Part shown: in pieces, positions 1-6,425 of the stretch | How the letters are laid out: every line of letters begins with the position of its first letter | Position numbering within the stretch: the first letter of the stretch is position 1 | DNA from: Planctomycetaceae bacterium | GTDB lineage: Bacteria; Planctomycetota; Planctomycetia; Pirellulales; JAEUIK01 | Direction: 5' to 3' | Assembly: GCA_016793185.1 (NCBI GenBank) | Contig: JAEUIK010000723.1 | Span: 1 to 8,989, forward strand | DNA length: 8,989 bases | Notes under the pieces: model-generated | What the model was told of the DNA's origin: nothing | The model's database searches: none | Seen by the model: the letters and a program-made list of their open reading frames with translations, nothing else | Position numbers and translations under genes: made by a program

Positions 1-76
1 TGGCACGACACCCTTCGGCTAAGAGAAGCGGGAACCAGGGCCCGCAGCGAGGCTAACGAGGCAACAGGCGACCAGC
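1..76 (+). other. Leader upstream of the marR-type gene
   Basis: This short stretch precedes the MarR-type gene, and the window starts inside it. It holds an inverted repeat, GCGGG (28-32) and CCCGC (41-45), separated by 8 bases. Because MarR proteins usually bind palindromes near their own promoter, this could be an operator, but five-base arms are common by chance in GC-rich DNA. I see no convincing -35/-10 pair, so the promoter may lie before the window. The only ribosome-binding-like sequence is a weak AGGCG at 66-70. Confidence 0.25.
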
Positions 77-613
77 ATGGCGGACCACGACCGTATCCAC
101 TCCCCCGCGTCCAGCGCGCCGGCCGCAGCCGGCGACTGGGCCACGCTCCAGGTGCTGCTGCTGCGTTGCAGCAACGCACTCCGCGACGAACTGGCCGCGC
201 GCAGCCAGGGGGTCGCATTGTCCGGCGCCCAGTTCACGCTCTTGTGGGCGTGCGAAACGGACGTCGCCGGGCTGAGCCAACGCGAGCTCGCCGTCCGGCT
301 GTCGCTCTCGGCGGCCCATGTGAGCGGACTCGTCGAGCAATTGAGCGCTCGGGGCCTGATCGTCGGACAACGGGCTCCCCAGGACCGTCGACGTCAGATC
401 TGGCGGTTGACCGAACAAGGCCGTGCCACGGTGCGGCAGGTGTTTGCCGAACTGGAGCCCTTGGCCCGCTGCCTGAACGTGTTGCTGAGTGCGGGAGTTC
501 GCGAACAACTGGCACGGCAGCTGGCGGAATTGTGCGAAGCGCTGCAGCACGCGTCGGCGGTCCACGCCTTTTCGGCCACGCACTCGGCCGAGGTGCTGGG
601 AGGTGCCGCATGA
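77..613 (+). CDS. MarR-family winged-helix transcriptional regulator
   Basis: The product has 178 residues, slightly longer than usual for MarR, with an Ala/Pro-rich N-terminus. Residues about 20-60 form the first dimerisation helices. A helix-turn-helix lies at about 66-92 (LSQRELAVRL, then SAAHVSGLVEQL). The wing follows at about 97-112, with the family's Asp-Arg-Arg at 103-105 followed by WRLTEQG. The remaining C-terminal helices complete the dimer interface. MarR proteins are cytoplasmic dimers that usually repress nearby genes and let go when a small ligand or oxidant is present. Here the gene is first in an efflux locus and its stop overlaps the start of the outer-membrane gene (ATGA, 610-613), so control of this pump and of itself is likely. 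The ligand is unknown. Start: first ATG in frame, with only a weak upstream AGGCG. C31 and C59 are present, but I have no evidence for redox sensing. Confidence 0.93.
   Translation: MADHDRIHSPASSAPAAAGDWATLQVLLLRCSNALRDELAARSQGVALSGAQFTLLWACETDVAGLSQRELAVRLSLSAAHVSGLVEQLSARGLIVGQRAPQDRRRQIWRLTEQGRATVRQVFAELEPLARCLNVLLSAGVREQLARQLAELCEALQHASAVHAFSATHSAEVLGGAA
598..603 (+). promoter_or_regulatory. Ribosome binding site of the TolC-like gene
   Basis: GGGAGG lies six bases before the ATG at 610, inside the last codons of the MarR-type gene. This site, the ATGA overlap and the lipoprotein signal just after the ATG fix the start at 610. The reading frame stays open upstream to 166, but that part is the shadow of the regulator gene. 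Confidence 0.75.
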
Positions 614-3600
614 ACCACGATTTCGCCCACCTGTCGCACAACGCTCGGCGCCGCGCTGACGAGCGCGCGGCGCGCGTGCGCCGCGAGCGGCTCCGCGCCG
701 GGCTCTGGTTGCTGGGATTGGTGCTCGTGGCGGCCACGGGCTGCACCCGCGCCTTCTGGCGAACTCAGGCAGACTGCTGCGTCTACATGGCGGTCAACAC
801 CTCCGCGCAGGATCCGCAGTGGCCGATGCGCGACTTTACGATCAACATCAATCCCAAGTCGCGGCTCTACGATCCGACAAACCCGGACCGGCCCCCGATG
901 CCGCCCGACGATCCGACTCTGCACCAGTTCATGCACTGCGTGAACTGCATGCACGGCTTCCCCTGCTGGCACCAGAACGGCGACAATCCCTACGTCGCCA
1001 ACCCTCTGTGGCAGCAGTTCTTGCCGATTGACGCACAGGGCAATGTCGTCGTCGATTCGACGGCGGCCGTGCAACTGGGTCTGCTGCATTCGCGCGATTA
1101 CCAGTTCAACCTGGAACAGTTGTACCTCTCGGCACTCGACGTGAGCTTCGAGCGATTCCGGTTTGCCACGCAAGTGTTTGCGGGCAACGACACCTTCTAC
1201 ACGGCCAACGGCCGGCTCCGCCCCGGCAATGGCGGAGTCCCCACCAGCGTGCTCGACACCGCGAACGGCGTCAGCGTCCAGAAGTTGTTCGGCGCCGGTG
1301 GAACGCTGGTGGCCGACGTCGCCAACAATTTCATGTGGCAGTTTGCCGGCACGAACTCCAACTCGACGAACACGCTGGTCGATTTCACCTTCATTCAGCC
1401 CTTGCTCCAGTATGCCGGCCGCGCCCGCATCATGGAGCGGCTAACGCTCGCCGAGCGCACCATGGTCGGCAACGTCCGCCAGATGCAGCGCTATCGCCAG
1501 GGCTTTTACGTCTCAGTCTATACCGGGCGGAGCCTCCCCACGGGCCCCTCGCGCTTGGGTGGTGCCTTCGGCGGCGCCGGTTTGCAGGGCTTTACCGGGA
1601 TTGGTTCGTCGGGCTTCGGACGCGTCGGCGGCGTCGGCGAGACCGGCGGCGGCGGGGGCGGCATCAGCGGCGGCGCCGGCGCCGCGCAGGCCGGCGGGTA
1701 CCTGGGGATCGTCCAGGACATGCAACAGATCGAGAATCAGGAGGCCAACGTCGCCGGCTTGCGCGACAGCGTGTCGCAGATGCAGGCCGCCTACGATGCC
1801 GGACGCATCGACCGCTTCCAGGTCGATTTCTCGCGGCAGGCCTTGTACAACGCCGAAAGCGTGCTGCTCAACGCCCGCGCCCAGCTCGAAACCGATCTCG
1901 ACGGGTTCAAGCTCAGCCTTGGCCTGCCTCCCGATACGCCGCTGAAGGTCGAGGACCCGGTCCTCGAGCAGTTCCGCCTCATCGACCTGCGCCTGACCGC
2001 CCTGCAAAACGACATCGCCGATCTGCTGGACGAACTCCGGGCGCCCGGCCAGGCCGGCACTCCCCAGCAACTCGGCGATTATCTCGCCGGCGTCGACGCG
2101 ATCCGCGAGCGCGCCGCGGGCCACATCAATCTCGTCGAGGGAGACTTCGGCATCCTCGACAAGCAGGTGCCGGTCCGCATCCGCGAGCTGCAGGAACTGG
2201 CCGAGCGGGCTCGAGCTCAACAAGGAGACGTCGACGCCGCGGCCTATTCCACCGAAACCTTCCAGCAGCGCGTCGTCGTGGTCAAGGAGGACTTCGCGTC
2301 GCTGCTCAAGCGCTTCGACGCCACGGCAAACCAGATCACCCAGCTCGTGCAGGCTGGCGAAGGGGCCGATTTCGACGCCACGCGCCAACGACTCGTCGAC
2401 CTGACCACCGAACTCTCCGGCCAGGCGGCGGAGCTCTCCCTGGTGCAGGCGCGGGTCAAGCTCGACTCGATCACGCTGGCGCCCATCGACATGGAGCCGC
2501 GCGAAGCCTTTACGATCGCCCGCAACGAACGTGCCGACCTCCGCAACGCCCGGGCGTCGCTCGTCAATCTCTGGCGCTTGGTCGAGTTCAACGCCAACGC
2601 CTTGGAGGCAGGCCTCGATCTGGTCTTCAGCGGCGACATGGGGACGTTCAAGAACAATCCCGTCAACTTCCGCGACGCCACGGGTCAGCTGCGCGTGGGC
2701 CTCCAGTTCGACGCGCCGCTCACCCGCGTCCAGGAACGTAACCTCTATCGCCAGTCGCTGATCGAGTACCAGCAACAGCGCCGCGCCTACATGGTGGCCG
2801 AAGACTCGATCTACCTATCGCTGCGTCTGACCCTCCGCACCGTCGACCTCGACAAGCTCAATTTCGAGCTCCGCCGCGGCGCGGTCTTCATCGCCATCGA
2901 CCAGGTCGACCTGACGCGCCTCCGGCTCACCCAGCCGCCGCGACCGGGCGAGACCTCGCAATTCGGCAACACGACGGCCCGCGACCTCGTCGACTCACTC
3001 GCTCAGTTGTTGAACGTGCAAAACCAGTTCCTCAGCGTCTGGGTCAACATCGAAGTGCTCCGGCGCAACCTCGACTTCGATCTCGGCACGATGCAGCTCG
3101 ACTCGCGCGGCATCTGGCTCGATCCGGGGCCGATCACCGGCGAAAGCTATCGGCGCAAGTGGCTCGACTGCCCCGACGGCCAGGTCGTCCCCCCGCAGCA
3201 CGAGCCCGAAGAGGTCCCCCCGGGGGAGGAACCCGACGAAGAGCTGCCCGCGGCATTCAAGTCGGAAGTGGTGGAAAAAATGCTTCCCTCTCCCCTCGAC
3301 CGCGAACCGGTCGAGCTGACTCCCCAGGAACTGGCTGCGATCGAGGCCGGCGAGGCCCAACTGGCCGAGCCCCCGGCCGACCGGTCGGCAACGGCTCAGG
3401 CCTCCTACTCGGAGCCGAGCGAGGCGGATCCAAAAGTCCCGAGCGGGCCCAAACCGTCCAAGTCGGCTCGCCGCGCGGAACCCGCGGTGCAGCTTGGGGT
3501 TGGAAAGGTAGAGGAACTCGCGACACCGCGTCGCGCGGCCCGTTCGCTGCCTGAAGGGTCGCGGGTGCGCGAGCGACGTCCCCCCGAGCCCGCCGCCAAG

Positions 3601-3699
3601 GTGATAAAGCTGGGCGCGCCGGTCCGGTTTCTCTCGGTGGCCCCGGCCGGCCGCGTCTCGACAGCGGCGCGCCCCGCGGCAGACCATACCCCCCACTAG
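610..3699 (+). CDS. TolC-family outer-membrane efflux lipoprotein, planctomycete-type long form
   Basis: The product has 1029 residues, about twice the usual TolC length. Residues 1-30 are Arg-rich and 31-44 hydrophobic, ending in a lipobox-like ATGC with Cys45, so it is probably lipid-anchored. Residues 56-121 hold a Cys/His cluster (C56, C57, C110, C113, C119; H109, H115, H121). The first efflux-protein repeat covers about 150-310 and continues at 363-442 (NQEANVAGLRDSV, then LGLPPD), split by a Gly-rich stretch at 317-363. Residues about 455-610 are charged and helical, probably coiled coil. The second repeat covers about 612-825. The tail (845-1029) is Pro/Glu-rich, then basic. TolC proteins are trimeric barrels with periplasmic helical tunnels that let substrates out through the outer membrane. 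This one sits between a MarR regulator and an adaptor/ABC pair, so it is probably their dedicated channel. The family call is firm; substrate and the roles of the extra segments are not known. Confidence 0.87.
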   Translation: MNHDFAHLSHNARRRADERAARVRRERLRAGLWLLGLVLVAATGCTRAFWRTQADCCVYMAVNTSAQDPQWPMRDFTININPKSRLYDPTNPDRPPMPPDDPTLHQFMHCVNCMHGFPCWHQNGDNPYVANPLWQQFLPIDAQGNVVVDSTAAVQLGLLHSRDYQFNLEQLYLSALDVSFERFRFATQVFAGNDTFYTANGRLRPGNGGVPTSVLDTANGVSVQKLFGAGGTLVADVANNFMWQFAGTNSNSTNTLVDFTFIQPLLQYAGRARIMERLTLAERTMVGNVRQMQRYRQGFYVSVYTGRSLPTGPSRLGGAFGGAGLQGFTGIGSSGFGRVGGVGETGGGGGGISGGAGAAQAGGYLGIVQDMQQIENQEANVAGLRDSVSQMQAAYDAGRIDRFQVDFSRQALYNAESVLLNARAQLETDLDGFKLSLGLPPDTPLKVEDPVLEQFRLIDLRLTALQNDIADLLDELRAPGQAGTPQQLGDYLAGVDAIRERAAGHINLVEGDFGILDKQVPVRIRELQELAERARAQQGDVDAAAYSTETFQQRVVVVKEDFASLLKRFDATANQITQLVQAGEGADFDATRQRLVDLTTELSGQAAELSLVQARVKLDSITLAPIDMEPREAFTIARNERADLRNARASLVNLWRLVEFNANALEAGLDLVFSGDMGTFKNNPVNFRDATGQLRVGLQFDAPLTRVQERNLYRQSLIEYQQQRRAYMVAEDSIYLSLRLTLRTVDLDKLNFELRRGAVFIAIDQVDLTRLRLTQPPRPGETSQFGNTTARDLVDSLAQLLNVQNQFLSVWVNIEVLRRNLDFDLGTMQLDSRGIWLDPGPITGESYRRKWLDCPDGQVVPPQHEPEEVPPGEEPDEELPAAFKSEVVEKMLPSPLDREPVELTPQELAAIEAGEAQLAEPPADRSATAQASYSEPSEADPKVPSGPKPSKSARRAEPAVQLGVGKVEELATPRRAARSLPEGSRVRERRPPEPAAKVIKLGAPVRFLSVAPAGRVSTAARPAADHTPH
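1558..1698 (+). repeat. Gly-rich low-complexity segment inside the TolC-like gene
   Basis: Codons for residues 317-363 are dominated by GGC and related Gly codons, including a run of six glycines at about 346-351. Recognisable efflux-protein sequence resumes right after it, so it is an in-frame insertion, not a frameshift. It probably forms a flexible loop between helices. Such GC-rich simple sequence can change length by slippage. Confidence 0.7.
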
Positions 3700-3719
3700 A
3701 GCGAGGCGCTCCGAGCTCT
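3698..3719 (+). repeat. Small inverted repeats after the TolC-like stop codon
   Basis: GAGCG (3699-3703) and CGCTC (3707-3711) can form a short hairpin with a 3-base loop. The same left arm, as AGAGC (3698-3702), can instead pair with GCTCT (3715-3719), giving two mutually exclusive hairpins. No T-run follows, so this is not a typical intrinsic terminator. It lies directly before the proposed -35 box at 3721 and could be a weak pause site, an operator or chance. Confidence 0.25.
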
Positions 3720-3720
3720 G

Positions 3721-3749
3721 GTGACATTAGGCATCTCGATGGATACAAT
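3721..3749 (+). promoter_or_regulatory. Candidate sigma-70-type promoter for the adaptor-ABC genes
   Basis: GTGACA (3721-3726) matches the -35 consensus at five of six bases and TACAAT (3744-3749) matches the -10 at five of six, with the ideal 17-base spacer. Transcription would begin near 3756, leaving a leader of about 130 bases before the ATG at 3889. The spacer holds CATC-TC-GATG (3732-3741), a small palindrome that could be a repressor site. The promoter would let adaptor, ATPase and permease be expressed separately from the regulator and channel genes. It is supported by consensus match only. Confidence 0.5.
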
Positions 3750-3876
3750 CAGGTTACGAAATCAGTCCCACCGGTTTTCCAGCCGCGGTCTTCGTTCGAC
3801 CAGGTTCCAACTTGCGCCCCGCGACGAGGTGCGGTTTACGACCGCCGGGCACGCGGTGGGCACGTTTGGCAACGAC

Positions 3877-3881
3877 GGGGG
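3877..3881 (+). promoter_or_regulatory. Ribosome binding site that decides the adaptor start
   Basis: A run of five G lies seven bases before the ATG at 3889. Earlier in-frame starts exist (GTG 3721, ATG 3739), but the 3721 codon overlaps the proposed -35 box. The peptide they would add is not adaptor-like and would push the membrane anchor far from the N-terminus. Start 3889 puts the anchor at residues 23-40, as expected. Confidence 0.55.
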
Positions 3882-3888
3882 TAACGTC

Positions 3889-5745
3889 ATGCACGCACAC
3901 TCACTCTCGCTCGCGCGCCAATCTGCCAGCCTCCGCCGCAGATCCGGCGTTTCCTGGTTCGGGATGCTGTTTCTGCTGGCCTTGCTCACGGCGGCCGGCG
4001 CCGGCGGCTATTACTACTACACGACGCAGCAGGCGACGCAGCAGACCCCCGCAAACCTCCTGACTTACGTCGTCAGCCAAGGGCCCTTCCGGCACATCGT
4101 CACCGAGCGGGGCGAGGTCGAGAGTTCGAGCAACATCGAGGTTCGGTGCGAGGTGCAGTCGCGCAATACGGCCGGCACCGCGATTCTCGAGATCGTGGCC
4201 GAAGGAACCGAGGTCAAGCAGGGGGACCTGCTCTGCCGGCTCGACGCCAGTGCGCTCAAGGACGAGGCTTCGCAACAGCAGATCGTCTGCAACGCCAGCG
4301 AAGCGATGGTAATTCAGGCCCAGAACACGCTGAACACGGCCGAGATCACCAAGAAGGAATACCTCGACGGCACGTTCAAGCAGGAAGAGCAGATCATTCT
4401 CGGCGAGATTTCCGTCGCCGAGGAGAACCTTCGCCGTGCCCAGGATTTTGCCCGGCATAGCGAAAAGCTGGCCGCCAAGGGCTATGTGACCGCGCTGCAG
4501 CTCGAAGCCGACAAGTTCTCGATCGAGAAAGAGCGGATCGTGCTCGAGACCGCCCAGACCAAGCTCAAGGTGCTGCGCGAGTACACGAAGGCCAAGATGC
4601 TCAGCCAGCTCGAGGCCGACATCAAGACCGCCGTGGCGAATCTCAAGTCGCAAGAGAGCACCCATGCGCTCGATCTGGAAAAGCTCGAGCTGGTCAAGGC
4701 CCAGATCGCCAAGTGCGAGATTCTGGCGCCCGCCGACGGCCAGGTTGTCTACGCCAACTCCAGCGAACGCCGCGGGGGGAGCGAAATCGTCATCGAAGAA
4801 GGGGCCATGGTTCGCGAGCGGCAGGTGATCATCCGCCTCCCGGACCCGCGCAAAATGCAGGTCAAGGCCAAGATCAACGAATCGCGGATCGATCGCGTCC
4901 GCGATGGCCAGCAGGCCACGGTGCGACTCGATGCCTTCCCCGAGCGCGAGATGCACGGCACCGTGCGCAAAGTCGACGCCTACCCCCTGGCAGGCAGTTG
5001 GTTCAACAGCAGCGTCAAAGAGTACGGCACTTACATTGACATTCACGATCCTCCCCCCGGCATGCGGCCCGGCATGACGGCCGAGGTTAAGATCAAGGTC
5101 GAACAACTCCCCGACGCCCTGCAGGTGCCCGTGCAGGCGGTCGTCGAGCACGGGAGCGAGCACTTCTGCCTGTTGCCGACGGCCACCGGGCTCGAAGCGC
5201 GCAAGATCAAGATCGGCTCGACCAACGAAAAGTTCGTCATCATCAAGGACGGGCTTGCCGCCTCCGAGTCGGTTGTCATTAATCCGCGCAATTATCTTGA
5301 TCGGGTCGAGCTGCCCGAGATCGTCGAGCCCAAACTCCGTCCCGAGGACGTCGTCGTCAACACCGCCAACGGCGAAGGCAAATCCCCCGGTGCCAAGAGC
5401 GAGGGGGGACTCGCCCGGGCCGACGCGGGGCAACCCGGCGATGGGCGCCCCCGCGCCAGTCGCGAAGGCGCCGGCGGCATGGCGGGCATGGACCCGTCGA
5501 TGATCGCCCAAATGTCGATCCAGCGGATGGACAAGAACGGCGACTCGCTGCTGACCGAGGACGAACTTCCCGAAGAGATGCGCGGCACGTTCGCCGCCAA
5601 CGATAAGAACGGCGATAAGCAGCTCGACACCGAGGAGCTGACGGCCGCGATCGCCAAGCGGCTGAATCGCCAGGGTGGCGCACCCCCGGGTCCTGGCGGC
5701 GCTTCGCAGGCCGCGGCCCCCAGCGGAGGTGGTGCGGGCCTATGA
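3889..5745 (+). CDS. HlyD/MacA-type periplasmic adaptor with C-terminal EF-hand pair
   Basis: The product has 618 residues, longer than the roughly 370-400 of typical MacA. A short basic N-terminus (RRRS at 17-19) is followed by a membrane anchor at about 23-40. The first half of a lipoyl-like domain is at about 80-120 (EGTEVKQGDLLCRLD) and a long helical hairpin at about 122-273. The second lipoyl half (APADGQVVYAN) covers about 276-316, and beta-barrel and membrane-proximal parts cover about 320-475. A disordered linker leads to two EF-hand loops (548-559 and 572-583) and a Gly/Pro/Ala tail. Adaptors of this type join an inner-membrane transporter to an outer-membrane channel. The next two genes encode a MacB-like ATPase and permease, and the stop overlaps the ATPase start (ATGA), so it probably serves them with the upstream TolC-like protein. 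The EF-hands suggest calcium binding in the periplasm, which is inferred from motif only. Confidence 0.9.
   Translation: MHAHSLSLARQSASLRRRSGVSWFGMLFLLALLTAAGAGGYYYYTTQQATQQTPANLLTYVVSQGPFRHIVTERGEVESSSNIEVRCEVQSRNTAGTAILEIVAEGTEVKQGDLLCRLDASALKDEASQQQIVCNASEAMVIQAQNTLNTAEITKKEYLDGTFKQEEQIILGEISVAEENLRRAQDFARHSEKLAAKGYVTALQLEADKFSIEKERIVLETAQTKLKVLREYTKAKMLSQLEADIKTAVANLKSQESTHALDLEKLELVKAQIAKCEILAPADGQVVYANSSERRGGSEIVIEEGAMVRERQVIIRLPDPRKMQVKAKINESRIDRVRDGQQATVRLDAFPEREMHGTVRKVDAYPLAGSWFNSSVKEYGTYIDIHDPPPGMRPGMTAEVKIKVEQLPDALQVPVQAVVEHGSEHFCLLPTATGLEARKIKIGSTNEKFVIIKDGLAASESVVINPRNYLDRVELPEIVEPKLRPEDVVVNTANGEGKSPGAKSEGGLARADAGQPGDGRPRASREGAGGMAGMDPSMIAQMSIQRMDKNGDSLLTEDELPEEMRGTFAANDKNGDKQLDTEELTAAIAKRLNRQGGAPPGPGGASQAAAPSGGGAGL
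5530..5637 (+). other. EF-hand pair encoded at the 3' end of the adaptor gene
   Basis: The first loop, residues 548-559, reads DKNGDSLLTEDE. The second, 572-583, reads DKNGDKQLDTEE. Both have Asp, Asn, Asp at loop positions 1, 3 and 5, Gly at 4, a hydrophobic residue at 8 and Glu at 12, which is the standard calcium-binding pattern. They are spaced as a normal two-hand unit, with flanking helices. The two loops are also alike at the DNA level, which fits an old duplication. Confidence 0.88.
5725..5730 (+). promoter_or_regulatory. Ribosome binding site of the ABC ATPase gene
   Basis: GGAGGT lies 11 bases before the ATG at 5742, inside the last codons of the adaptor gene. The spacing is rather long, but together with the ATGA overlap it supports coupled translation. 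Confidence 0.5.
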
Positions 5746-6425
5746 AGCTGGCCGCTCGCGTCGAGAACCTTCAAAAGGACTATCTCTTGGAGGGGGAGCT
5801 CGTGCGGGCCTTGCGCGGCGTAACCCTCGAAGTCCCCGAGGGGGATTATGTCGCCGTGATGGGCCCCTCCGGCTCGGGCAAATCGACCTTCCTCAACCTG
5901 CTCGGCTGCCTCGACCGGCCCACCGCCGGGAGCTATTTTCTCGGCGGCGACGACGTCGCCCGCATGAACGACGACCAGTTGTCGTACGTGCGCGCTTCGC
6001 GGATCGGCTTCGTCTTCCAGTCGTACAACCTGATCGCACAGCTCACCGTGCTCGAGAACATCGAGGTCCCGCTGTACTACCAGGGACGGATCTCCGCGGC
6101 CGATCGCCGGCGCTGTCTCGAGCTGGCCGAACTCGTGGGGCTGGCTTCGCGCCTCAAGCATCGCCCCGCGCAGCTCTCGGGCGGTCAGCAGCAGCGCGCT
6201 GCGATCGCCCGCAGTCTCGTGAACAATCCCTACTTCATCCTGGCCGACGAACCCACGGGCAACCTCGATAGCGTCACCACGCGCGAAATTCTCGATCTTC
6301 TCGCGCGGCTGAACGCCGACGGCAAGACGATCATCATGGTGACGCACGAGGACGACGTCGCGCACCACTCCAAGCGGATCATCCGGCTCAAGGATGGGCT
6401 GCTGCAGTCGGACGTGCGCCTATGA
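5742..6425 (+). CDS. ABC transporter ATP-binding protein, MacB/LolD type
   Basis: The product has 227 residues, the normal length for a free-standing ATPase of this group. All motifs are intact: Walker A GPSGSGKST at 41-49, Q-loop Gln93 (VFQSYNL), signature LSGGQ at 145-149, Walker B FILADE at 165-170 followed by PTGNLD, and the switch His202 (VTHE). The PTGNLD string and short length are typical of the MacB/LolD/FtsE group. Its role is to hydrolyse ATP at the inner face of the cytoplasmic membrane to drive the permease encoded next. Both ends overlap neighbours by 4 bp, which implies one transcript and balanced synthesis. In E. coli MacB the ATPase and permease are one polypeptide; here they are separate, so this and the next gene correspond to one fused MacB. 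LolCDE-type lipoprotein transport is an alternative, but the adaptor and channel genes argue for efflux. Confidence 0.95.
   Translation: MKLAARVENLQKDYLLEGELVRALRGVTLEVPEGDYVAVMGPSGSGKSTFLNLLGCLDRPTAGSYFLGGDDVARMNDDQLSYVRASRIGFVFQSYNLIAQLTVLENIEVPLYYQGRISAADRRRCLELAELVGLASRLKHRPAQLSGGQQQRAAIARSLVNNPYFILADEPTGNLDSVTTREILDLLARLNADGKTIIMVTHEDDVAHHSKRIIRLKDGLLQSDVRL

Noticed and set aside
1..19. TGGCAC at the first bases, resembling the -24 half of a sigma-54 promoter
   Set aside because: The matching -12 element (TTGC at the right distance) is absent.
166..609. Upstream extension of the TolC-like reading frame by 148 codons
   Set aside because: It overlaps the clear MarR gene in another frame, the peptide is Arg/Pro/Gly-rich nonsense, and the ATG at 610 has a good GGGAGG and a lipoprotein signal.
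1620..1700. GGC-rich stretch as a tandem repeat or recombination site
   Set aside because: There is no fixed repeat unit; it is simple Gly-coding sequence within an intact frame.
1513..2775. Long minus-strand open frame opposite the TolC-like gene
   Set aside because: It is a mirror of the real gene's codon structure in GC-rich DNA; the plus-strand product has clear family motifs over the same bases.
3721..3888. Upstream extension of the adaptor frame from GTG 3721 or ATG 3739
   Set aside because: It would put about 50 non-conserved residues before the membrane anchor and coincides with a good promoter; the ATG at 3889 has a suitable ribosome binding site.
3901..5511. 536-codon minus-strand open frame opposite the adaptor gene
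   Set aside because: The product is an Asp/Leu/Gly-rich shadow with no domain, while the plus strand encodes a full adaptor.
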